From positions 7,872,501-7,936,500 of the forward strand of contig NZ_CP096255.1 of the NCBI RefSeq assembly GCF_011516635.5: a stretch of 64,000 bases of DNA, given 5' to 3'. The DNA is from Bradyrhizobium barranii subsp. apii (GTDB lineage: Bacteria; Pseudomonadota; Alphaproteobacteria; Rhizobiales; Xanthobacteraceae). The position numbers and the translations under genes were made by a program. Numbering within the stretch: position 1 is the first letter of the stretch; each line of letters begins with the position of its first letter. Positions 35,972 to 43,574 of the stretch are shown in pieces. The notes below the pieces were generated by a model that searched no databases, was not told where the DNA came from, and saw nothing but the letters and a program-made list of their open reading frames with translations.

Positions 35972-36754
35972 ATGCAGATGAAATTCCCCTTGTTGGCCGC
36001 GCTTCTCGGATGGTTGGCGGTTTTCCCCATACACGCACAGACAGATGTGCAAACCGAACGCGCGACGGCCTGGAAGGCGAGGCTGTCGGCCCACATAGCC
36101 AGCTACAGGCAATTTCCGGCTGAAGCACTAGGGCAAACCGGCGAAGCCAGGGTCACATTCGTCATCGACCGGTCTGGCAGGTTGATCTCGCAGGCTCTGG
36201 CCGTGAGCACCGGCTCTCGGCCGCTCGACGTTGCCGCGCTGCAGATCGTCGCCCGTGCCCAACCCTTTCCGGCGCCGCCTTCGGAGCTCAAGGATGAGTC
36301 ATTCACGTTGACAGTGCCGATTGTCTTCGACCGCCGTCAATTCCTGATGCAGCCTTCCGGGTTAGTGCTAAGGCCGAGTCCCGTGCTCACGGATGACGAT
36401 GCCATGGCCGCTTGGCGCAAGGCGGCCACTGAACATGTCTGGCGCCACAGGGTGCTTCCTCCGGAGGCGATGGGTCAGATAGGCAATGCCGGCGTCACAT
36501 TCGTGATCAATCGCTCAGGCCAATTGATCTCGCACGCTTTGGTGGAAAGCACAGGCTCCCCGCCCCTGGATGCGGCAGCTCTCAAAATGGTGGAGCGAAG
36601 CGAACCATTTCCGAAGCCGCCTTCCGAGGCCAAGGACGACCTCCAGCGGATGACCATCTTCATGACTCTCGACGGAGTGCAACGCTTGGTCGAGCCATGG
36701 GCGGACGAACCCAAGTTGAAGGCCAAGCTCAACAGCATCTGCCGAGGTTGTTGA
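35972..36754 (+). CDS. Secreted protein with two TonB C-terminal-type domains
   Basis: A 260-residue protein with a signal peptide (about 1-23, ending IHAQ) and two repeats of a TonB C-terminal-like domain. Copy 1 covers about residues 36-120: QFPAEALGQTGEARVTFVIDRSGRLIS, then STGSRPLDVAALQIVARAQPFPAPP. Copy 2 covers about 155-240: VLPPEAMGQIGNAGVTFVINRSGQLIS, then STGSPPLDAAALKMVERSEPFPKPP. It lacks the N-terminal membrane anchor tied to ExbB/ExbD and the Pro-rich spacer of true TonB. It is therefore more likely a periplasmic binding or decoy protein than an energy transducer. An alternative start is the ATG at 35978. Confidence 0.75.
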   Translation: MQMKFPLLAALLGWLAVFPIHAQTDVQTERATAWKARLSAHIASYRQFPAEALGQTGEARVTFVIDRSGRLISQALAVSTGSRPLDVAALQIVARAQPFPAPPSELKDESFTLTVPIVFDRRQFLMQPSGLVLRPSPVLTDDDAMAAWRKAATEHVWRHRVLPPEAMGQIGNAGVTFVINRSGQLISHALVESTGSPPLDAAALKMVERSEPFPKPPSEAKDDLQRMTIFMTLDGVQRLVEPWADEPKLKAKLNSICRGC

Positions 36755-36823
36755 GCAGGGGTGGGCGAACGAAAAAATGGCGCGCTTTGCGGCGCGCCAT
36801 TTTCCGTTCCAATGGAAGCTTGC

Positions 36824-37630
36824 TTACGCCGCCGGCGCCTTCGGCGCGCGGTTGCGTGAGTTGCGCTGAAAGAACAGCGCCTGGCTCGCCACCGCCGACA
36901 CCATCGCGGGCTGGAACGGCTTTGAGATCAGGAACGCCGGCTCGGGGCGCTCGCCGGTCAGGAAGCGCTCCGGATAGGCGGTGATGAACACCACCGGCAC
37001 CTCGAAGGTCCGGAGCAGCTCGTTGACGGCGTCCAGGCCCGACGAGCCGTCGGCGAGCTGGATGTCGGCGAGAATCAGGCCCGGCCGCTTGTTCTTGGCC
37101 AGCGCCACCGCATCGGCATGGGTGCGCGCGACGCCGACGACATTGTGACCGAGATTCTTCACCAGGCTCTCGAGGTCCATGGCGATGAAGGTCTCGTCCT
37201 CGATGATCAGCACGTCGGTCGCGATCTCGGCCGCCATCTCGCGTCCCGCGGCATCAGCAAGCCGCCGCGTCTCGGCGACGTCGGTGCCGAGGATGTAGCC
37301 GACTTCCTCTTCCGAGAATCCTTCGAGTGAGAGCAGCAGGAACGCCTGCCGCGGCAGCGGCGTGATGTTCGACAGCCGCCGCTCCGGCGGCATCGGCAAG
37401 GTCGTCACCTCGGCATCGTCGTTGACAGAGACCGAATTCCATATCTGGGTGAACAGCCGGAACAGGCCGGCGCGCGGACCATGGCTCTCGTCGAGCACGG
37501 ACGGATCTCCGAGCATCGCTTCCAACATGGCTGCGACATAGGCGTCACCGGAGGCCTGGCTGCCCGTCAGGGCGCGCGCGTACCGGCGCAACAACGGCAA
37601 GTGTTCAGCAACAAGCTGCGAACGGGACAT
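36824..37630 (-). CDS. phyR: General stress response regulator PhyR
   Basis: A 268-residue PhyR: an N-terminal sigma-factor-like domain (about 1-130; QAFLLLSLEGFSEEEVGYILGTDVAETRRL resembles region 4) and a C-terminal receiver domain (about 138-262; acidic pair EDE and phospho-acceptor Asp189 in LILADIQLADG, later KPF). When phosphorylated it binds the anti-sigma factor NepR and frees EcfG. The start at 37630 is chosen for its GGAG site and family N-terminus. It is divergent from nepR-ecfG, the standard arrangement, and has an EcfG-type promoter of its own. Confidence 0.95.
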   Translation of the reverse strand: MSRSQLVAEHLPLLRRYARALTGSQASGDAYVAAMLEAMLGDPSVLDESHGPRAGLFRLFTQIWNSVSVNDDAEVTTLPMPPERRLSNITPLPRQAFLLLSLEGFSEEEVGYILGTDVAETRRLADAAGREMAAEIATDVLIIEDETFIAMDLESLVKNLGHNVVGVARTHADAVALAKNKRPGLILADIQLADGSSGLDAVNELLRTFEVPVVFITAYPERFLTGERPEPAFLISKPFQPAMVSAVASQALFFQRNSRNRAPKAPAA

Positions 37631-37710
37631 CCCCACTCCATTCATCTTCGGGCCGACCTTGACGAACCACGCAACAAGCGGGGAGGCCCGGGTTCCCCTG
37701 CTGGGTTGTC

Positions 37711-37735
37711 TACGCCTCACGCCAAGAAAAGTTCC
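37711..37735 (-). promoter_or_regulatory. EcfG-type promoter of phyR
   Basis: On the minus strand GGAAC (37735-37731) and CGTA (37714-37711) are separated by 16 bases. The general-stress sigma consensus is GGAAC-N16/17-CGTT, so there is one mismatch in the -10 element. It lies 81 bases before the phyR start and implies positive feedback on phyR. Other GGAAC copies at 37745 and 37782 on the plus strand have no matching -10. Confidence 0.6.
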
Positions 37736-37851
37736 GCTTATCTGGGAACTTTTTGTCGAACCTGGAATTGTGCCTATTCAGGGAACGGCTCCCGGTTGAG
37801 AGAACTTCTCTATTTTACAGTTACTTAACTCGGGGAAACGTGGAACAGGTC

Positions 37852-38082
37852 ATGAAAGATCTCAAGTCTCAAGCCAGCAAAAGCACGACCCCCGGCAAGG
37901 GAGGCCTCACTCCGGAGATTCAGTCCCGGATCGGCCACCAGCTGCGCGCCATGTACGACGACGTGGTGCGGCAGGGGGTTCCGGACCGGTTCGCGGAACT
38001 GATCAAGAAGCTTGATGCGCCCGGAGGCGCACCCCAAGTGGAACCTGACAGGGGCTCCAACGACAACAATGGGAGGGATTAA
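37852..38082 (+). CDS. nepR: Anti-sigma factor NepR
   Basis: A 76-residue NepR: LTPEIQSRIGHQLRAMYDDVVRQGVPDRFAELIKKL (about residues 19-54) is the conserved two-helix core that binds EcfG or PhyR, flanked by disordered ends. A GTG at 37840, preceded by GGGGAAA, would add four residues and is a real alternative start. The stop overlaps the ecfG start by one base (TAATG), so the two are coupled. Confidence 0.92.
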   Translation: MKDLKSQASKSTTPGKGGLTPEIQSRIGHQLRAMYDDVVRQGVPDRFAELIKKLDAPGGAPQVEPDRGSNDNNGRD

Positions 38083-38621
38083 TGCCTCTCACGGACTCCC
38101 TTCGTGACGACATCCTCGCGGCCGTGCCAAGTCTGCGCGCGTTCGCGATCTCGCTGAGCGGCAATGCCGACCGCGCCGACGATCTGGTGCAGGAAACGCT
38201 TCTGCGTGCGCTCGCCAACATCGACTCGTTCCAGCCCGGCTCCAACCTGCCGGCGTGGCTGTTCACGATCCTTCGCAATCTGTTCCGCTCCGACTATCGC
38301 AAGCGGCGGCGGGAGGTGGAGGATGCCGAGGGCAACTATGCCAAGACGCTGAAGACGCAGCCGTCGCAGAACGCGCATCTCGAGTTCGAGGAGTTCCGCG
38401 GCGCGCTCGAGAAGCTTCCGCAGGACCAGCGCGAGGCCTTGATCCTGGTCGGCGCCTCCGGCTTCTCCTATGAGGACGCAGCTTCGATCTGCGGCTGTGC
38501 CGTCGGCACGATCAAGAGCCGCGTCAATCGCGCGCGCTCGAAGCTCGCTGCGCTGCTTTATGTCGATGGTGCCGAGGACTTCGGGCCCGACGAGACCGTG
38601 CGCGCCGTGATCGGCGGATAA
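38082..38621 (+). CDS. ecfG: General stress ECF sigma factor EcfG
   Basis: A 179-residue ECF15 sigma factor. Region 2 is LRAFAISLSGNADRADDLVQETLLRALANIDSFQPGSNLPAWLFTILRNLF (in part, about residues 14-65), and region 4 is LPQDQREALILVGASGFSYEDAASICGCAVGTIKSRVNRAR (about 108-150). It directs RNA polymerase to the general stress regulon and is held by NepR. The cognate histidine kinase is not in this window. Confidence 0.95.
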   Translation: MPLTDSLRDDILAAVPSLRAFAISLSGNADRADDLVQETLLRALANIDSFQPGSNLPAWLFTILRNLFRSDYRKRRREVEDAEGNYAKTLKTQPSQNAHLEFEEFRGALEKLPQDQREALILVGASGFSYEDAASICGCAVGTIKSRVNRARSKLAALLYVDGAEDFGPDETVRAVIGG

Positions 38622-38652
38622 CGGCCGCGTCAATCGGACCGCGACGAATGTG

Positions 38653-38678
38653 AAGGCGGCCGTTTCTGCGGCCGCCTT
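38653..38678 (+). terminator. Terminator after ecfG
   Basis: AAGGCGGCCG and CGGCCGCCTT form a 10-bp stem with a 6-base loop, 31 bases after the ecfG stop. Confidence 0.7.
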
Positions 38679-38718
38679 TGCGCGTGTGTGAAAGCCGGAT
38701 GGCGCGCGCGAAACGGGA

Positions 38719-39420
38719 TCATTCGTCCGCGAACGTGGCGGTGTCGGCGACGCTCGCGCGCGAGGTGCGGTAGCTGTTGACCTTGTGGGCGTCGTCGGCA
38801 TAGCCGAACGAGATGCCGCAGACGACGCGGCGGTCGTCGGGCAGATTGAAGTGGCGGCGGATCAGCCCGGAATGGCGCGCGAGCGCCGCCTGCGGAATGG
38901 TGCCGAGCCCGAGCGCCTGCGCGGCCAGCATGAAATTCGAGACATAGGCGCCGCAATCGATCGCGCCGTAGATGCCGAGCGGCTCGTTGGTGTGGATGAT
39001 CGCGACATGGGGCGCGCCGAAGAAATTGTAGTTCTCCAGCGCCTGTTTTGCGTAGGCGCTTCTGTCGCCGCGGGTGATGCCGAGCGTGTTGTAGAGCTGA
39101 AACCCGCTCTCGCGGCGGCGCTCGAGATAGACGCCGGCATATTCGCGAGGCGGTGTGAAGTCGTAATCGTCACCCAATCCACCTGACGCTTCCTTGTAGA
39201 TCAGCTGGCGAAAACGCTCCTTGGCCGCGCCACTGGCGATGATGACCTGCCAGGGCTGGCTGTTGCACCAGGACGCAGTGCGCTGCGCGGTGGCGAGCAC
39301 ATGCTCGATCGTCGCGCGGTCGACTTGCTTGGGCAGGAAGGCGCGGACGGAGTAACGCTCGTTGAGGAGCTCCTCGAGCACGCCGATGCGGTCTTGGGTC
39401 TGGCTCACTTTTGCATCCAT
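38719..39420 (-). CDS. Nitroreductase-family protein
   Basis: A 233-residue FMN-dependent nitroreductase-like protein: RYSVRAFLPKQV (FMN phosphate contact), AQRTASWCNSQPWQVIIASG (about residues 45-64), and a C-terminal GLGTIPQAALARH...FGYADDAHKVNSYRTSR. The family reduces nitro groups, quinones or enones with NAD(P)H. It is convergent with ecfG and followed upstream by a palindromic repeat. The substrate is unknown; a role in the aromatic-acid cluster that begins next is possible but not shown. Confidence 0.85.
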   Translation of the reverse strand: MDAKVSQTQDRIGVLEELLNERYSVRAFLPKQVDRATIEHVLATAQRTASWCNSQPWQVIIASGAAKERFRQLIYKEASGGLGDDYDFTPPREYAGVYLERRRESGFQLYNTLGITRGDRSAYAKQALENYNFFGAPHVAIIHTNEPLGIYGAIDCGAYVSNFMLAAQALGLGTIPQAALARHSGLIRRHFNLPDDRRVVCGISFGYADDAHKVNSYRTSRASVADTATFADE

Positions 39421-39439
39421 GAATTAGCTCGCGCTCCTC

Positions 39440-39535
39440 GTAGGGTGGGCAAAGGCGCGATAGTGCCGTGCCCACCGACAGGCTTACCCCGGTGCATCTG
39501 CATATGGTGGGCACGCTTCGCTTTGCCCACCCTAC
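39440..39535. repeat. Intergenic palindromic repeat, GTAGGGTGGGC family (1)
   Basis: GTAGGGTGGGCAAAGG at the left and GCTTTGCCCACCCTAC at the right form a long imperfect palindrome in the gap between nitroreductase and acyl-CoA dehydrogenase 1. A second copy is at 40830-40920 and a variant at 42194-42275. Confidence 0.85.
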
Positions 39536-39556
39536 GCGATACAGCGAGAGGCTGGA

Positions 39557-40801
39557 TCACCGACCCTTCGTCGGGATCTTGTTATACGGCACGTCCTTGT
39601 CGACGCGAATGTCGCCCGGCAATCCCAGCACGCGCTCGGCGATGATGTTGCGCAAGATCTCGTCGGTGCCGCCGGCGATGCGCATCGAGGGTGAGGACAG
39701 CAGCATCTGCTGGAACTGGCCCTGCACCGTCTCCTCGTCGGCGCCGGTGAGAGCACCGGCCGCGCCCTGGAGGTCCATCGCGTAGGTCGCGATGTCCTGG
39801 AGCATCATGCCCGAGACGAGCTTGCCGATCGAATTCTCAGGCCCCGGCCGATCGCCTTTCGAGAGCGCCGAGATCGCGCGGTAGCTGGTGTATTTCAGCC
39901 CGCTCGACTTCACCACCCAGCTCGCGAGTTTCGAGCGCACGGCGGGATCGTCGATGGCGAGCCCGTCCTCAAGCATCAGATTGGAGCAGAACTCGAACAT
40001 TTCAGGGACGCCGGTCGCAAGCCGCGAGCCGATCGACATCCGCTCGTTCATCAGCGTCGTCAGCGACACGCTCCAGCCCTCGCCGACGGCGCCGAGGCGC
40101 TGGCTGTCTGATATCACCACGTCGGTGAAATAGACCTCGTTGAACTCCTGCATGCCGTTGGCCTGCTTGATCGGGCGGACCTCGACGCCCGGGCTCTTCA
40201 TGTCCAGGAAGAACATGGTGAGGCCCTTATGCTTGGGCACATTCGGATCGGTCCGCGCGATCAACAGACCGAAGTCGGAATAATGCGCGCCCGAGGTCCA
40301 GATCTTCTGGCCGTTGACGACCCAATTGTCGCCCTTCTTCTCCGCGCGCGTGCGCAGGCCCGCGACGTCGGAGCCGGCGGACGGTTCGGAGAACAGCTGG
40401 CACCAGATCTCTTCGCCGGAGGCGAGCTTCGGCAGGTGGCGGCGCTTGGCGTCCTCGCTGCCAAAAGCCATCACGGTCGGACCGCACATGCCCTCGCCGA
40501 TCTGGAACGGTTGCGTCAGCTTGCCGTAGACGCCCTCTTCCTGCTGCCAGATCACCTTCTCAATCGGCGTGGCGTCGCGGCCGCCATATTCCTTCGGCCA
40601 GTGCAGGCAGGCCCAATTGCCCTCGAACTTCTTCTTCTGCCAAGCCTTGCCGACATCGACGATGTCATGATTGGCCAGCCGGATGCGTCCGAGCGAGGAT
40701 TTTGACAGCTCGGCATGCAACTCCCTAGGTGCATTGGCCTCGACCCATTTGCGCGCGGTCTCGCGGAAAGCGGCTTCCTGCGGGGTGTCGTCGAAATTCA
40801 T
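39557..40801 (-). CDS. Acyl-CoA dehydrogenase 1
   Basis: A 414-residue flavin-dependent acyl-CoA dehydrogenase. Landmarks: CQLFSEPSAGSDVAGLRTRAEKKGDNW (FAD/substrate region, about residues 122-150 in part), NGQKIWTSGAHYSDFGLLIARTD and C-terminal GGTDEILRNIIAERVLGLPGDI. It oxidises an acyl-CoA to the 2-enoyl-CoA. It is about 70 percent similar by eye to the next gene and shares the N-terminus MNFDDTPQEA. In steroid and aromatic side-chain degraders such enzymes often work as hetero-oligomers with a smaller partner, here perhaps the 375-residue protein at 42289. Confidence 0.9.
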   Translation of the reverse strand: MNFDDTPQEAAFRETARKWVEANAPRELHAELSKSSLGRIRLANHDIVDVGKAWQKKKFEGNWACLHWPKEYGGRDATPIEKVIWQQEEGVYGKLTQPFQIGEGMCGPTVMAFGSEDAKRRHLPKLASGEEIWCQLFSEPSAGSDVAGLRTRAEKKGDNWVVNGQKIWTSGAHYSDFGLLIARTDPNVPKHKGLTMFFLDMKSPGVEVRPIKQANGMQEFNEVYFTDVVISDSQRLGAVGEGWSVSLTTLMNERMSIGSRLATGVPEMFEFCSNLMLEDGLAIDDPAVRSKLASWVVKSSGLKYTSYRAISALSKGDRPGPENSIGKLVSGMMLQDIATYAMDLQGAAGALTGADEETVQGQFQQMLLSSPSMRIAGGTDEILRNIIAERVLGLPGDIRVDKDVPYNKIPTKGR

Positions 40802-40829
40802 GGCGAACCTCTCAATTCTTGCTCGGTGC

Positions 40830-40920
40830 GTAGGGTGGGCAAAGCGAAGCGTGCCGACCACCTTCCCTCGTTCTCGACAGAATTGGTGGGCACGGCGCTA
40901 CGCGCCTTTGCCCACCCTAC
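40830..40920. repeat. Intergenic palindromic repeat, GTAGGGTGGGC family (2)
   Basis: Starts GTAGGGTGGGCAAAGCG and ends GCCTTTGCCCACCCTAC; it fills the gap between the two paralogous acyl-CoA dehydrogenase genes. Confidence 0.85.
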
Positions 40921-40924
40921 GATT

Positions 40925-42169
40925 CTAACCTCTTCCCTTCGTCGGGATCTTGTTGAACGGCACGTCCTTGTCGACCCGGATATCGCCGGGCAGGCCCAGC
41001 ACCCGCTCGGCGATGATGTTGCGCATGATCTCGTCGGTGCCGCCTTCGACGCGCGTGCCGGGCGCGCGCAAGAGCATCGCCTGGAAACGGCCGGCGAGTT
41101 CGGCATCCTCGCCGCTGACCACGCCCGCGGCACCCTGCAGGTCCAGCGCGTAGGTCGCGACGTCCTGGATCATCGAGCCTGCGACCAGCTTGCCGATCGA
41201 GTTCTCCGGCCCCGGCCGCTCGCCCTTCGACAGCGCCGAGATCGCGCGCATGCTGGTGTACTTCAGCCCGCTCGCCTTCGCCGCCCAGTTCGCAAGCTTC
41301 GAGCGCACTGCGCGGTCCTCGATCGCCGGGCCATCGTCGAGCATCAGGCTGGAGCAATACTCGAACAGCTCCGGGAAACCGGTCGAGACGGCCGCGCCGA
41401 TCGCGCTGCGCTCGTTCATCAGCGTGGTCAGCGAGACGTTCCAGCCGTCACCGACCTCGCCGAGACGCTGATGATCGGGAATGCGGACGTTTGTGAAATA
41501 GACCTCGTTGAAGTCGGATGCGCCGCTCGCCTGCTTGATCGGCCGCACCTCGACGCCCGGGCTCTTCATGTCCAGGAAGAACATGGTGAGACCCTTGTGC
41601 TTGGGCACGGTCGGATCGGTGCGGGTCAGCAGGATGCCGTAGTCGGAATAATGCGCCCCCGAGGTCCAGATCTTCTGGCCGTTGATGACCCAGTCGTCGC
41701 CGTCCCTTTCCGCGCGCGTGCGCAGGCCCGCGACGTCGGAGCCGCCAGCAGGCTCGGAGAACAGCTGGCACCAGACCTTTTCGCCGGAGGCGAGCGGCGG
41801 CAGATAGGTGCGCTTATGCTCCTCGCGCGCGAACGCCATCATGGTCGGCCCGCACATGCCGTGACCGATGATGAACATGCGGGAGAGTTGGCCGAACGGC
41901 CCTTCTTCCTGCTGCCAGATCACCCGCTCGATCGGCGACGAGCCGCGCCCGCCATACTCCTTCGGCCAGTGCAGGCAGGCCCAGCCGGCATCGGCCTTCT
42001 TCTTCTGCCAGGCCTTGGCGACCTCGAGAATATTGGCGTTCTTGAGCTGGGTGCGGCCGAGCGAGGATTTGCGCAGATCCTCCTCGTATTGCCTGGGCGC
42101 GTTCGCGCCGATCCAGGCGCGGGCCACGCTGCGGAATTCGGCTTCCTGCGGGGTGTCGTCGAAATTCAT
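40925..42169 (-). CDS. Acyl-CoA dehydrogenase 2 (paralogue of 1)
   Basis: A 414-residue acyl-CoA dehydrogenase, same length and layout as its downstream neighbour: MNFDDTPQEAEFR, CQLFSEPAGGSDVAGLRTRAERDGDDW (in part), NGQKIWTSGAHYSDYGILLTRTD, and GGTDEIMRNIIAERVLGLPGDI. The residue before GGTDEI is Glu here (RVEGGTDEI) but Ala in copy 1 (RIAGGTDEI), which may reflect different roles in a mixed complex. The pair is a tandem duplication now separated by a palindromic repeat. Confidence 0.9.
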   Translation of the reverse strand: MNFDDTPQEAEFRSVARAWIGANAPRQYEEDLRKSSLGRTQLKNANILEVAKAWQKKKADAGWACLHWPKEYGGRGSSPIERVIWQQEEGPFGQLSRMFIIGHGMCGPTMMAFAREEHKRTYLPPLASGEKVWCQLFSEPAGGSDVAGLRTRAERDGDDWVINGQKIWTSGAHYSDYGILLTRTDPTVPKHKGLTMFFLDMKSPGVEVRPIKQASGASDFNEVYFTNVRIPDHQRLGEVGDGWNVSLTTLMNERSAIGAAVSTGFPELFEYCSSLMLDDGPAIEDRAVRSKLANWAAKASGLKYTSMRAISALSKGERPGPENSIGKLVAGSMIQDVATYALDLQGAAGVVSGEDAELAGRFQAMLLRAPGTRVEGGTDEIMRNIIAERVLGLPGDIRVDKDVPFNKIPTKGRG

Positions 42170-42193
42170 GGTCTGTCATCCTTCGCCGGCGTC

Positions 42194-42275
42194 GTAGGAT
42201 GGGTAGAGCGAAGCGAAACCCATCTGTCAGACCACCCGCGTCATAATGGGTTTCGCTACGCTCTACCCATCCTAC
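42194..42275. repeat. Intergenic palindromic repeat, GTAGGATGGGTAGAG family
   Basis: Starts GTAGGATGGGTAGAGCG and ends CGCTCTACCCATCCTAC, with AAACCCAT/ATGGGTTT as inner arms. It lies between acyl-CoA dehydrogenase genes 2 and 3. Confidence 0.85.
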
Positions 42276-42288
42276 AAATCACCTGTCG

Positions 42289-43416
42289 TTACGCCGCGTT
42301 CTTCTTCCGCATGCGGTCGATCAATTGGTCTTCCCAATAGGACAGGCTGCCGAGCCCCAGCGCCATGGCGTTGGCGCGGCGGTAGTACATGTGGCAGTCG
42401 AACTCCCAGGTGAAGCCCATGCCGCCGTGAACCTGGATGTTGTTCTTGGCGCAGTGCTGGAACGCCTGCGTCGCGCTGATGCGCGCGGCGGCGGCGGCTT
42501 CCGGCAGCTCGGCCGCGTTGGTCGAGAGCGCCCAGGCGCCGTAATAGCTGTTGGAGCGCGCCAGCGTCGCCGACACATACATGTCCGCGAGCATATGCTT
42601 GACCGCCTGGAACGAGCCGATCTGGCGGCCAAAGGCGATGCGGTCGAGCGCGTAGTCGCGGCCCATCTCCAGCGCGCGGTCGGAGCCACCGACCTGCTCG
42701 AAAGCGCACAGCACCGCGGCGCGGTCGAGCACTTGGGTCAAAATGCTCCAGCCTTCGCCGGCAGCTCCCAGCGGCTCGGCCTTGCAGTCTTTGAAGGTGA
42801 TCTCGGCCTGCCCGCGGGTCGGATCGAGATTGGTGAGGCTTTTCACCTCGACGCCACCGGCCTTGAGGTCGACGAGGAACAGCGAGATGTCGCCGTCGCG
42901 ACCGCTCGATCCCGCGCGTGCGGCGACGACAGCGAAGTCGGCAATCGCACCGTCAGCGACCGGCTTCTTGACGCCGTTGAGCACGCCGTTCGCAGCCGTG
43001 AGCTTGACGTTCCTCGGCGACGGATTGCCCTTGCCCTCGAACAGCGCCAGCGTGCCGATCGCCTCGCCCGAGGCGATCGCCGGCAGCCATTTTTTCTTCT
43101 GCGCGTCGCTGCCTGCGATCAGCAGCGCTTCGGCGGCGAGGTACACGGTCGAGGAAAACGGCACCGGTGCATTCGCCCGGCCCATCTCCTCCGCGATCAC
43201 GCAAAGCTCGAGATGGCCCGCGCCAGCGCCGCCAAACTCCTCGGGGATCGCGACGCCGAGAAAGCCCATCTCGGCGAGGCCCTTCCACAGCTCCTTGTCG
43301 TAAGGAGCCTTGCCGTCGAGCACGACGCGCACCGCCTTCGGCGAGCATTTTTCGGTGAGGAATTTGCGCGCCTGGTCGCGGAGCTGTTTCTGGTCGTCGG
43401 AGAAATCAAAGTTCAT
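42289..43416 (-). CDS. Acyl-CoA dehydrogenase 3 (short form)
   Basis: A 375-residue acyl-CoA dehydrogenase-family protein of the shorter type: MNFDFSDDQKQLRDQARKF, IPEEFGGAGAGHLELCVIAEEMG, LDRAAVLCAFEQVGGSDRALEM and QVHGGMGFTWEFDCHMYYRR at the C-terminus. Proteins of this type pair with a 400-residue partner in known alpha2beta2 enzymes. The normal flavin-binding segment of the middle domain is weak (PSPRNVKLTAANGVLNG). It probably belongs to the same complex or pathway as the two upstream-coded paralogues. Confidence 0.88.
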   Translation of the reverse strand: MNFDFSDDQKQLRDQARKFLTEKCSPKAVRVVLDGKAPYDKELWKGLAEMGFLGVAIPEEFGGAGAGHLELCVIAEEMGRANAPVPFSSTVYLAAEALLIAGSDAQKKKWLPAIASGEAIGTLALFEGKGNPSPRNVKLTAANGVLNGVKKPVADGAIADFAVVAARAGSSGRDGDISLFLVDLKAGGVEVKSLTNLDPTRGQAEITFKDCKAEPLGAAGEGWSILTQVLDRAAVLCAFEQVGGSDRALEMGRDYALDRIAFGRQIGSFQAVKHMLADMYVSATLARSNSYYGAWALSTNAAELPEAAAAARISATQAFQHCAKNNIQVHGGMGFTWEFDCHMYYRRANAMALGLGSLSYWEDQLIDRMRKKNAA

Positions 43417-43457
43417 GGCGGGCTACCTCTGCTTATTCGTTGTCATTTGTCTGCGCC

Positions 43458-43554
43458 GTCATTCCGGGGCGCGCGGCCCGCGAGCCCGGAATCCATATCC
43501 ACCAGCCGGGGTTATGGATTCCGGGCCTGGCCCTTCGGGCCATCCCGGAATGAC
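43458..43554. repeat. Intergenic palindromic repeat, GTCATTCCGGGGC family (1)
   Basis: GTCATTCCGGGGCGCG at the left and CATCCCGGAATGAC at the right, with GAATCCATA / TATGGATTC as inner arms. A second copy is at 58325-58425. Confidence 0.85.
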
Positions 43555-43574
43555 GAGTTGAGAGAGTTGCGCAT

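Noticed and set aside
37740..37840. EcfG promoter before nepR
   Set aside because: GGAAC occurs at 37745 and 37782, but no CGTT-like -10 is found at 15-18 bases from either.
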